Assembly (NCBI GenBank): GCA_047611425.1 | Contig: JBLFWJ010000125.1 | Span: 1-10,120, forward strand | Length of the DNA: 10,120 bases | From: JBLFWJ01 sp047611425 | GTDB taxonomy: Bacteria; Bacteroidota; Bacteroidia; UBA10329 | Direction of reading: 5' to 3' | Shown here: positions 1 through 6,407 of the stretch, one piece after another | Numbering within the stretch: position 1 is the stretch's first letter | Layout: the number at the start of each line of letters is the position of its first letter | Notes under the pieces: model-generated | What the model was told of the DNA's origin: nothing | What the model saw: the letters and a program-made list of their open reading frames with translations, nothing else | The model's database searches: none | Translations under genes and position numbers: made by a program

Positions 1-296
1 CTGGTAGATCAAACCTTACCCAAGGCACCTACGACAATGGGTCTACGACCATTATAGAATCAGATAGTCTTGGCTTACCTATTTCCAGCTACACGTACGA
101 ATCGGACTTACAGAATGGCGTGTCTCCGAACCGCCAGCAGTACTTAGGTTATGGCCTTAAGTTCTCGCAAGGCTTCGGAAACTTTGCAGTTAACCTAGGT
201 GTGTACATGGGAATTGGCAAGCGCGTTGCCGCTGCACCAAGTTTCAACCTTGGGTTCAGCTATACCTTTAAGCCAAAGGAGAAGAAGGAGGGCTGA
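1..296 (+). CDS. Outer-membrane beta-barrel protein, C-terminal fragment
   Basis: This is the 3' end of a gene that enters from the left edge. Full codons start at base 3 and run for 97 residues to TGA at 294-296. The residues alternate polar and hydrophobic in strand-sized blocks separated by Gly, Asn and Ser turns. Examples are a segment with GYGLKFSQGFGNF, another with AVNLGVYMGIG, and the final strand SFNLGFSYTF. A last amphipathic strand ending in an aromatic residue is the usual mark of an outer-membrane barrel recognised by BAM. Here a short charged tail (KPKEKKEG) follows it. The barrel subfamily cannot be named because the N-terminus lies outside the window. Confidence is high that it codes and moderate that it is a barrel. 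Confidence 0.72.
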   Translation, partial: GRSNLTQGTYDNGSTTIIESDSLGLPISSYTYESDLQNGVSPNRQQYLGYGLKFSQGFGNFAVNLGVYMGIGKRVAAAPSFNLGFSYTFKPKEKKEG

Positions 297-325
297 ATCG
301 ATTTACAACTTCCCGCCACAAAAAG

Positions 326-355
326 TTCTTCTGTCTAAACAATGGACTAATTTTG
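326..355 (+). promoter_or_regulatory. Candidate Bacteroidota-type promoter for the DoxX-like gene
   Basis: TAATTTTG at 348-355 matches the Bacteroidota -7 consensus TAnnTTTG at every fixed position. A TTC at 326-328, one mismatch from the -33 TTG, lies 19 bases upstream. That would place transcription start near 360-362, about 38 bases before the ATG at 399. The match is by eye only; transcription has not been shown. Confidence 0.5.
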
Positions 356-370
356 ATGTTTGAACATCAA
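353..370. repeat. Perfect palindrome overlapping the promoter (operator-like)
   Basis: TTGATGTT (353-360), spacer TG, AACATCAA (363-370): two perfect 8-base arms. The left arm overlaps the last bases of the -7 element, and the centre falls where transcription should begin. This is a typical place for a repressor operator. The two-base spacer makes a stable RNA hairpin less natural, although a 7-bp stem with a TTGA loop is possible. No U-tract follows, so it does not look like an intrinsic terminator for the upstream barrel gene. Confidence 0.45.
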
Positions 371-398
371 TCATTCAACTAACCTTGTTCAACAGATT

Positions 399-425
399 AT
401 GAAGAACCCAACCAAACTCACCTAA
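399..425 (+). other. Ancestral start region of the DoxX-like gene, closed by an in-frame TAA
   Basis: ATG at 399-401 opens a frame reading MKNPTKLT, then TAA at 423-425, then LISTG, and runs directly into the DoxX-like protein without a frame change. DoxX-like proteins of this type, as I remember them, begin with a Met-Lys-rich stretch followed by a Tyr-Trp-Ile-Ser/Thr-Thr-Gly segment. The TAA therefore sits where a Tyr codon (TAT or TAC) is expected. The natural start appears to be 399, now separated from the rest by a single stop codon. Confidence 0.6.
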
Positions 426-440
426 CTTATTTCAACAGGA

Positions 441-758
441 TTGCTTAGCGCCATGATGGTCATGTCGGCCGGAATGTACTTCGCACAACATGAAATGATT
501 GCCGGAACCGTCAGTGGACTCGGGTTTCCAACGTACATCATCTATCCATTGGGAATTGCCAAAATATTGGGCATTGTAGCCATCTGGACACGGAAATCAG
601 CCACCCTTGTAGAATGGGCCTATGCTGGATTCTTCTTTTGTTTCGTACTAGCTATATCGTCTCATATATCCATTTCGGACGGAGAACACATTCCTGCAAT
701 CGTTGCAATGGTGTTGTTGTTGGTTTCCTACTTCTCAGGCAAGAAACACTTTGCCTAA
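441..758 (+). CDS. DoxX-like family small membrane protein (N-terminus disrupted)
   Basis: This matches the DoxX-like (DoxX_2) family: four-helix inner-membrane proteins of about 115-130 residues and poorly defined function. Family-like stretches include an LSAMMVMSAGMY segment, GFPTYIIYPLGIAKILG, EWAYAGFFF and a C-terminal VLLLVSYFSGKK. Four hydrophobic segments are visible, at roughly residues 1-20, 31-49, 57-77 and 84-100. Within the open frame the available starts are TTG at 441 or ATG at 453 and 456; all would shorten the first helix and lose its cytoplasmic lead. The same frame continues upstream through a TAA (423-425) to an ATG at 399 that looks like the true family start. The gene is thus a candidate fresh pseudogene, a sequencing error, or a gene restarting at an internal codon. 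It ends 18 bases from the convergent PKD gene. Family call is firm; functionality is uncertain. Confidence 0.75.
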   Translation: MLSAMMVMSAGMYFAQHEMIAGTVSGLGFPTYIIYPLGIAKILGIVAIWTRKSATLVEWAYAGFFFCFVLAISSHISISDGEHIPAIVAMVLLLVSYFSGKKHFA

Positions 759-763
759 TCAGA

Positions 764-780
764 GTAAAAAGCCGTTTTAC
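764..780. terminator. Weak AT-rich hairpin between convergent genes
   Basis: GTAAAA (764-769) and TTTTAC (775-780) form a 6-bp inverted repeat around a 5-base loop in the gap between two convergent genes, overlapping the stop codon of the minus-strand gene. It could act as a short bidirectional terminator, but the stem is weak and no convincing U-tract follows on either strand. Confidence 0.22.
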
Positions 781-3137
781 CTTACAACGACAACCCGTTC
801 AGTGAATACCTCCGCATCGGTTCTTACTTCCAGTAGATAAACGCCTTCCGGTAAAGAACGCATATCGATTGTAGTGGTTAGGTCGTTGGGGATGCCCGAT
901 AACACCTCCGTTCCTACAAGGTTGAATACTGAATAAGTATCCGGTTTGATGGAACTCGTGATTATAACTTGATCGGTTGCTGGGTTTGGGAAGACCTGAA
1001 CCAGTCTCCCATTCTCATTGATAGAAACAGGCATGTGCAGTGTATTCACAGTAGTGTTCGTAATAATTGGCTCATTGAAATCGAAGTAGATAGCAGCTGT
1101 GTTTTCGATAACAGTTCCAAGTGGAAGATCAGCAAATGACCGAATTGAATAATTGAAGTAGCCATGACTTTCAGGTTCGTTAATGGTGCTGTCTGGCAGC
1201 AGAATTTCATCGAAACGGAAACTCAGATTTCCTTGTCCATTCATAGTGAATGTGTACGGATGGCTTGACGCTCCCGGTACAATGGTCGCAGGATTCAAAT
1301 GTTCCGAAAGCGTGTCGAGCACGATAACAGTGAATGCGGTGTCGTTTCCATTATTCTGAAAATGAACCGTGTAGAAGAAGGCTGTGTCATTAGGTAAAAT
1401 GTAGCCGTTCACGCCTTCACCAGCGGGTATAACCGCCTTTGCATTCGGGTCATGACTGCCCGTAACAGGCTCACAAACATCAAGAACATTATCAACTGGA
1501 TTCAGGTCTCCGGCAATTGGGAGGATTTCAAAATAGGTGCAAACCGTATCCGTAATGCTCATTGAGGCAGGTACGTTGAAATAGGCTTCCGGTCTGTCGT
1601 TCCATCCCCAAGACGATGTAGCGCCAAGAAAGTAAGGTCCCCATTCAATCGCATTCTGAGCCGCAAAATGCAATCCACCAAGGTTGGCTCCCAAATAGGT
1701 TAAAGCAGGGTCATATTCCATTCTAATTGTTGCGGAGACTGGTGCCGGACCCATATTGTAATAATAGATCCAATACATTTTATCAAAGCCTGGGGTGGCC
1801 CCTGTCCAACCCGGATGGATGTGTAAATCAAATGCATTGGGATCAAAGTATAGCCAGAAATCGTTGCCAGACGAAGTATCGCCCAAAGCCGAAACAGAAA
1901 CTGGTATTTCTCCACTAACCGGACATGTTATCGTGCCTCCATTATTCATGTACAAACTGATGGCGCTGTTCAATTCAGGAGTGAAAATCGTATAGTCACC
2001 AAGGCTATCCGTTATTGCATAGTACGGGCCTGGCTCAGCCAGAACGACCACGCCTGGTATTCCAAATTCTCCTGGATCCTGAATACAGTTCTCATTGGTA
2101 TCAGAGTAGACTCTGCCCATAAGCATGGCTTCGCAATGAAATCCTACTTCAACCTCACCTTCAATTGTACAGCCCTCATTATCTATTACTTGTAGATAAT
2201 AAACGCCCTGCGCCATTCCACCCAAGTTTTGAGTTGTAGACCCATTAGACCATAAGAATGAAAACGGTGGGTTCAGTCCTTGAACAGTAGTTGAAATCGA
2301 ACCATTTGGGCCACAATTTGCAGGTTCGGACTCAAGAGCCACATACAGATTGGCCGTGTTGCCGATTGTATACGAGGCCGATTGGCCGCAGCCTTGAGAA
2401 TCAGACACGGACACAGAATAAATACCCTCGCCAACAGGCGTCAATACGGAAGAATCTGAAATCATTGTACCGGTCTGATCCGTCCATTCATACGTGTACG
2501 CTCCCATACCTCCTGTTCCATGTACGGTTATCGATCCTGGAGAATTATTGTTAAGGCAATCCACATCTACAATCGTATCCAGTACCAATTGAGCAGCTCC
2601 CGAACTCCCTAACTCAACATTCTCGATAATTACACATCCATTCCCGTCCATAATCTCTATAAAGTAAAGGCCTGAACAAAGGTTGATTGCTGCAACATTG
2701 GTTTGATTAAGCGGGCCGCCCCAGTTAAAAGTATAAGGGGCCGTGCCTCCTGTAACATTAGCGGTAATCATTCCATCACAGTTTTGACAAGCTGTTGGAT
2801 CTACAACATCAAACGTGACGGCTAACGTTCCTTGATCCGAAAAAACGGGATATGAAATGGTCGTATCATTTCCAAACTCGTCCGTTACCAAAAGTGTTAC
2901 ATCATAAACCCCTGGTGCAAACAGCCAGTGAAAAGGGTTTTGATCCGTGCTGGTATTTCCATCACCAAAATCCCAAAACCAGGTGGTGATTGTACATCCA
3001 TCGCAGGTAGACATATCAATAAACTGAATCTCAGCGCAGTTGGACGCCCAACTAAAATCTGCAACGGGCTGAGCTTTTAAGGCCATTGACCCTATGCACA
3101 TACTAATAAGAAAGGATAGGCGAATCAAGCTTTTCAT
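777..3137 (-). CDS. Secreted multidomain surface protein: PKD, SprB-like repeats, SdrD_B-like, DUF11/DUF7619-like, T9SS type A sorting domain
   Basis: This 786-residue protein is exported by Sec and then probably by the type IX system to the cell surface. ATG at 3137 is preferred over the in-frame TTG at 3158 because it gives a clean signal peptide (MKSLIRLSFLISMCIGSMALKA, cleavage near residue 22-23). Domains in order: a PKD domain at about 24-100 with the WDFGDG hallmark at 55-60; three SprB-like repeats at about 113-185, 189-260 and 271-335, each with a Gly-rich PYxFxW-type core and cysteines near its start and end; an SdrD_B/CnaB-like module at about 340-395 (GRVYSDTNENCIQDPGE); a poorly defined beta region; a DUF11/DUF7619-like module at about 556-700 (GSHDPNAK, then YFDFNEPIITNT); and a sorting domain from about 714 with VFPNPATDQ and the closing SLPEGVYLLEV and VVVVR strands. 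No enzymatic domain is visible, so an adhesin or structural role is inferred. Confidence 0.88.
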   Translation of the reverse strand: MKSLIRLSFLISMCIGSMALKAQPVADFSWASNCAEIQFIDMSTCDGCTITTWFWDFGDGNTSTDQNPFHWLFAPGVYDVTLLVTDEFGNDTTISYPVFSDQGTLAVTFDVVDPTACQNCDGMITANVTGGTAPYTFNWGGPLNQTNVAAINLCSGLYFIEIMDGNGCVIIENVELGSSGAAQLVLDTIVDVDCLNNNSPGSITVHGTGGMGAYTYEWTDQTGTMISDSSVLTPVGEGIYSVSVSDSQGCGQSASYTIGNTANLYVALESEPANCGPNGSISTTVQGLNPPFSFLWSNGSTTQNLGGMAQGVYYLQVIDNEGCTIEGEVEVGFHCEAMLMGRVYSDTNENCIQDPGEFGIPGVVVLAEPGPYYAITDSLGDYTIFTPELNSAISLYMNNGGTITCPVSGEIPVSVSALGDTSSGNDFWLYFDPNAFDLHIHPGWTGATPGFDKMYWIYYYNMGPAPVSATIRMEYDPALTYLGANLGGLHFAAQNAIEWGPYFLGATSSWGWNDRPEAYFNVPASMSITDTVCTYFEILPIAGDLNPVDNVLDVCEPVTGSHDPNAKAVIPAGEGVNGYILPNDTAFFYTVHFQNNGNDTAFTVIVLDTLSEHLNPATIVPGASSHPYTFTMNGQGNLSFRFDEILLPDSTINEPESHGYFNYSIRSFADLPLGTVIENTAAIYFDFNEPIITNTTVNTLHMPVSINENGRLVQVFPNPATDQVIITSSIKPDTYSVFNLVGTEVLSGIPNDLTTTIDMRSLPEGVYLLEVRTDAEVFTERVVVVR

Positions 3138-3220
3138 AAGAGGAGGTTTTGAGAACAACTAAATGTAGCTATTGAAAACGATCAGGTGAATCGACTTCTC
3201 ATCAATCAATATTGAGCTAT

Positions 3221-3249
3221 CAAAGCCACTTTTAACAACTGTAAAACAA
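3221..3249 (-). promoter_or_regulatory. Candidate promoter for the PKD/T9SS surface protein
   Basis: Read on the minus strand, TTG (3249-3247) is followed after 18 bases by TGGCTTTG (3228-3221), which has one mismatch to TAnnTTTG. This would give a leader of about 75 bases before ATG at 3137. The rest of the 3138-3314 divergent region is AT-rich without other clear structure. For the opposite gene, TTC (3262-3264) and GAGTTTTG (3284-3291) sit 19 bases apart on the plus strand, an even weaker match. Confidence 0.3.
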
Positions 3250-3314
3250 CTCAGCATTATATTCGAGTTAGATTAGAGGCCGAGAGTTTTGATGCGAAAA
3301 AAAGAGTTTAGGAT

Positions 3315-3788
3315 ATGACCAACAATGACATAATAAGACGCGTTCGTTACGTGTTTGATTTTAATGACCTCGAAATGATTGCGCTTTTCAAATTAGCCAA
3401 TCATGATGTGAAAAAATCAGATGTAATTGACTGGCTTAGAAAAGAGGAAGATCCAGCTTCGGTGGAAATTACAGATAGAGAGTTGGCCATTTTTCTTAAC
3501 GGTTTAATCATCGATAAACGAGGAAAAAGAGAAGGCCCTCAACCAGTACCAGAAGATCCCTTGTCTAATAATATGATCCTTCGGAAACTAAAAATTGCGT
3601 TGGATTTAAAATCGGATGACATCTTAGATTTATTCGATTCAATCGGCAAAGGAATTAGCAAGCATGAGTTGAGTGCTTTTTTCAGAAGTTCTGAGCATCG
3701 ATCATATCGACCTTTCTTGGATCAGTATCTGAGAAACTTCCTCACTGCATTACAAACGAAATGCAAGAGTAGCTTAGACAATAAATAA
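3315..3788 (+). CDS. yehS: YehS family protein (DUF1456)
   Basis: This 157-residue cytoplasmic protein matches the length of E. coli YehS (about 156) and has the two-repeat DUF1456 layout. Repeat one begins NNDIIRRVRYVFDF (residues 3-16) and repeat two begins SNNMILRKLKIALDL (84-98). Each continues into an acidic helix (DLEMIALFKLA, then DDILDLFDSIG), a K-S/K-x-x-(I/L)-type turn, and a segment ending in FLNGLI or FLTAL. A charged linker (KRGKREGPQPVPEDP, 68-82) separates the halves. The biochemical function of the family is unknown. Its stop codon lies one base before the ATG of the next gene, so co-transcription is very likely. The start at 3315 is the only sensible ATG; the upstream sequence is A-rich rather than Shine-Dalgarno-like. 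Confidence 0.9.
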   Translation: MTNNDIIRRVRYVFDFNDLEMIALFKLANHDVKKSDVIDWLRKEEDPASVEITDRELAIFLNGLIIDKRGKREGPQPVPEDPLSNNMILRKLKIALDLKSDDILDLFDSIGKGISKHELSAFFRSSEHRSYRPFLDQYLRNFLTALQTKCKSSLDNK

Positions 3789-3789
3789 A

Positions 3790-4800
3790 ATGGACATACT
3801 TACTCAAAGTCTTTTAGGTGCTACAACTTTTGCCTTGGTTAAGGAAAAGGATATCGGTAAAAAGGCTTTACTGATCGGTGGTATAGTGGGTCTTGTACCT
3901 GATTTTGATGTGCTGCTGGCACCATTGTTCAATGACATCGAGTTTCTGACAGTTCACAGAAGTGTCTCCCATTCTTTAGGTTTCGCATTGATTCTTTCAT
4001 TTGTGCTAGCCTATATTTTCTATCGCAGGTATGATCGCGTTCAATCATTTAAAGGCTGGGTTGTGGCATTCTTGTTGGCGATATTTTCCCATTCGCTCCT
4101 CGATTGGTTTACCACTTACGGAACCAAACTTTTCAGTCCAATATCGGGTCACATGTTTTCGCTGAATAGCATTCATGTGTTTGAACCCCTCTACACGGCC
4201 ATATTGCTGATTGGTGTATTAGCGTTGCTGATCAAATCGGATAATGGTCGGTATAGAATGGCCATTTTGAAGTTTACCTTTACCATTTCAACCCTCTACT
4301 TAGGTTCAACTTACGTTTCTAAAACGCACGCGTTTTACCACTTCAAATCCGAATTGGCGAAACAGGAAATAGAATATGAACGGATTCTTGTTTCCCCCAC
4401 TCCGTTGAATTCATTGCTCTGGCATGGCATTGCTAAAAGTGATTCAGGATATTTTTTCGCAACCTATTGCATTCTGGATAAACGGAAAGACATCGATTTC
4501 CAATTCGTTTCGAGCCACCACGAACTGATTCCGGAATTTGAAAAAAGCAGGCTGGTTAAATACTATCTGGATTACACCCAAGATTTTCCATTGATCAAAA
4601 TGGACGAAAGTGGAGGCATAAAAATCTACGCGATAAAGTTTGGTCCAATAAACTATTATGGTGTACCCGAATTCGTTTACCCACTCTGTTTTAATGGTAA
4701 TGATTACACCGAACAAACCATAGCGATTGACCACTCGGGCCAACAAAGAGGTCCTGTGAAAAATTACGCCAACCTATTTAAGCGAGTTAAGGGGATTTAA
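3790..4800 (+). CDS. YdjM-like inner-membrane metal-dependent hydrolase, paralogue A
   Basis: A 336-residue member of the YdjM/DUF457 family of membrane-embedded putative metal-dependent hydrolases. It opens with the family start MDILTQSLLGA. Putative metal-site motifs lie at PDFD (37-40), HRSVSHS (57-63) and SHSLLDWFTTYGT (100-112). Hydrophobic spans occur at about 26-45, 60-78, 90-105 and 136-148, with a further one near 160-176. After that comes a soluble region of about 160 residues that does not resemble the catalytic part and probably lies on one face of the membrane. The substrate is unknown. In E. coli ydjM is LexA-regulated, but no LexA-like box is evident here. It follows the YehS gene by one base and is succeeded after 108 bases by a paralogue. 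Confidence 0.85.
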   Translation: MDILTQSLLGATTFALVKEKDIGKKALLIGGIVGLVPDFDVLLAPLFNDIEFLTVHRSVSHSLGFALILSFVLAYIFYRRYDRVQSFKGWVVAFLLAIFSHSLLDWFTTYGTKLFSPISGHMFSLNSIHVFEPLYTAILLIGVLALLIKSDNGRYRMAILKFTFTISTLYLGSTYVSKTHAFYHFKSELAKQEIEYERILVSPTPLNSLLWHGIAKSDSGYFFATYCILDKRKDIDFQFVSSHHELIPEFEKSRLVKYYLDYTQDFPLIKMDESGGIKIYAIKFGPINYYGVPEFVYPLCFNGNDYTEQTIAIDHSGQQRGPVKNYANLFKRVKGI

Positions 4801-4908
4801 ACGTTGAACAACGCACAACTGACAAGCGTAGGTTGTAAGTAAACTAGGCATCTCTATACCATTCATTACTAACATCAGAAACCAAACAGGTCGGATCCAA
4901 TTCTACAA

Positions 4909-5871
4909 ATGGATAGTTTAACGCAAGCAGCATTAGGAGCAGCAATTGGCCAAGCAACCTTAGGTCGCAAACTGGGAAAAGTTGGGCCAATTGCTGGGGC
5001 CATCGTTGCAACGATTCCTGATCTTGATGTTGTTCTTTATGCCTTTTACGACTCGGTAGATATGCTGAGGATTCACCGCGGATTCAGTCACTCCTTTGTT
5101 TTTTGCCTTTTGGCTGCGGTTGGGCTCAGTGTCGTAATCAAGCAGATCAAATGGTTCAAGACCATCGCATTAATACGTCTTTGGTGGTTCACGTTTCTGT
5201 GCTTGGTTACACATGTTCTTTTGGACTACTGCACGGCCTATGGCACGCAACTTCTTTTGCCATTTTCTGATTCCCGGCTTGGACTAGACACAATAAATGT
5301 GGTAGACCCGCTCTACACATTACCTCTGCTAATTGGCACGTTAAGCGGCTATTTCATTCCTCGGATCAGGCCTTATGCACTACGAATCAACGCGATTGGG
5401 TTGATGGTGAGCACGCTATATCTGGCTGGCACAATTATGATAAAGCAGAACATCAACTCCCGATTCTTAAACGACTTAGAGAAAGAAAAGGTTGAATATG
5501 TAGATGTGCTTACTATGCCAGTTGGAACTGCCAGTTGGAACTGGTACGGGGTTGCAGCCACGGATTCCATGGTTTATTTGAAGCAATACCATTTACTCAA
5601 CGAACCTGCTGGAGCTACCATTTCATTCAAGAGGAATAGCCATTTACTGAACAAAACCAGCAAAGGGTGGGGAGAAACCATGAAGTGGTTTTCAAAGGGC
5701 TTTTATACGGTGGTGGAACATCAGGATTCAATCTTTTTTTTCAATCTTCAAGTAGACATGCGCGGCATGGTTGCTACTTCTACTTTCACCGCACCGACAC
5801 GAGGTTATTTTTGGTCGGCAGAAAATGAAGACGGGACCTACAACTACGGGTCGGGGTCATTAGATGATTGA
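4909..5871 (+). CDS. YdjM-like inner-membrane metal-dependent hydrolase, paralogue B
   Basis: A 320-residue second copy of the same family and architecture as the preceding gene. It has the MDSLTQAALGA start, PDLD at 37-40, HRGFSHS at 56-62, THVLLDYCTAYGT at 101-113 and DPLYT at 133-137. Motif positions match the first copy almost exactly, but intervening residues differ widely, so the duplication is old or the copies were recruited separately. The membrane part ends near residue 180 and is followed by a soluble C-terminal region that aligns with paralogue A around KVEYVDVL / EIEYERIL and W(N/H)-x-x-(G)-A. ATG at 4909 is preceded by no Shine-Dalgarno. The 108-base gap before it shows no clear promoter or terminator, so read-through from the upstream pair is plausible. 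Substrate unknown. Confidence 0.86.
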   Translation: MDSLTQAALGAAIGQATLGRKLGKVGPIAGAIVATIPDLDVVLYAFYDSVDMLRIHRGFSHSFVFCLLAAVGLSVVIKQIKWFKTIALIRLWWFTFLCLVTHVLLDYCTAYGTQLLLPFSDSRLGLDTINVVDPLYTLPLLIGTLSGYFIPRIRPYALRINAIGLMVSTLYLAGTIMIKQNINSRFLNDLEKEKVEYVDVLTMPVGTASWNWYGVAATDSMVYLKQYHLLNEPAGATISFKRNSHLLNKTSKGWGETMKWFSKGFYTVVEHQDSIFFFNLQVDMRGMVATSTFTAPTRGYFWSAENEDGTYNYGSGSLDD

Positions 5872-5920
5872 ACCTTAAATTAGCTTCATCCTGTCCTTGG
5901 TTTAGAGACAGAAGACCTAA

Positions 5921-6373
5921 ATGATCGTTACCTACGATAAATACTATCAGACCGAAAACCTGTTTGGAGAACCCTACCCAGAACTGGTTGCGTTCTTCGC
6001 TAAGTATCCTCAAAAGGGAAAAGTATTGGATCTAGGATGTGAGCAAGGAAGAGATTCTATTCCATTGGCTCGAATGGGCGCTCCCTCGTCCGAGGAATCG
6101 GTTGAAGACAATGGTGTGGAGCTCCTGAACATATATCCCAACCCTTTCAGGCAACAGTTCATGGTGGATTACGTCTTAGAGGATAAAGTGAGTGAACTCA
6201 TCTTGGAGGTTTATGACCTTCAGAGTCGGTTGCTTATCACTGAGATTCAGAAAGAGACGATTTCGGGTAGAATGCAAATAGACTTCAGTTGTTGTGCGGA
6301 TGGGACATATATCTGCAAAGTGATGGCGGACGGAAAGCTGCTGGAGACCCAACGAATCGTGCACTCTAGATGA
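5921..6373 (+). CDS. Chimeric ORF: truncated SAM methyltransferase N-terminus joined to a T9SS type A sorting domain (probable pseudogene)
   Basis: A 150-residue open frame made of two unrelated parts. Residues 1-53 resemble the start of a class I SAM-dependent methyltransferase of the TehB-like kind: MIVTYDKYYQ, then GEPYPELVAFF, and motif I VLDLGCEQGRDS (35-46). The Gly expected after the Cys in GCGxG is Glu here (GAG at codon 41), weakening the cofactor loop. At about codon 54 (base 6080) the sequence changes abruptly. Residues 66-150 are a complete T9SS sorting domain with IYPNPF (71-76), LEVYDLQSRLL, ADGTYICKV and a final RIVHSR. There is no signal peptide, so the sorting domain could not reach the periplasm, and the methyltransferase lacks nearly all of its fold. 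The best reading is a deletion or rearrangement that fused two gene ends in frame, or an assembly join. Each half is recognised with good confidence. Confidence 0.72.
   Translation: MIVTYDKYYQTENLFGEPYPELVAFFAKYPQKGKVLDLGCEQGRDSIPLARMGAPSSEESVEDNGVELLNIYPNPFRQQFMVDYVLEDKVSELILEVYDLQSRLLITEIQKETISGRMQIDFSCCADGTYICKVMADGKLLETQRIVHSR
6084..6095. repeat. Short inverted repeat at the chimera junction
   Basis: CCTCG (6084-6088), TC, CGAGG (6091-6095). This 12-base near-palindrome lies within about five bases of where the methyltransferase sequence ends. It may mark the breakpoint of the rearrangement, or be coincidence. Confidence 0.35.
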
Positions 6374-6407
6374 GAGAAGGAGTTATAAAATTATTGATAC
6401 GCTATAA

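Noticed and set aside
614..805. 63-codon open frame overlapping the DoxX-like gene
   Set aside because: It is a frame-shifted shadow of the DoxX-like coding sequence and runs past the convergent stop. Its translation is basic and Cys-rich, with no family likeness.
3138..3158. Longer start (TTG 3158) for the PKD protein
   Set aside because: It adds seven residues ahead of a good signal peptide and uses a rare start. ATG at 3137 fits better.
4444..4746. 100-codon minus-strand frame inside the first YdjM-like gene
   Set aside because: It lies antisense to a well-supported coding region and has no recognisable motif or start context.
4802..4836. CGTTG-AA-CAACG and ACAAC/GTTGT inverted repeats between the YdjM-like genes
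   Set aside because: Five-base arms with either a two-base loop or an arbitrary spacing are expected by chance, and no U-tract follows.
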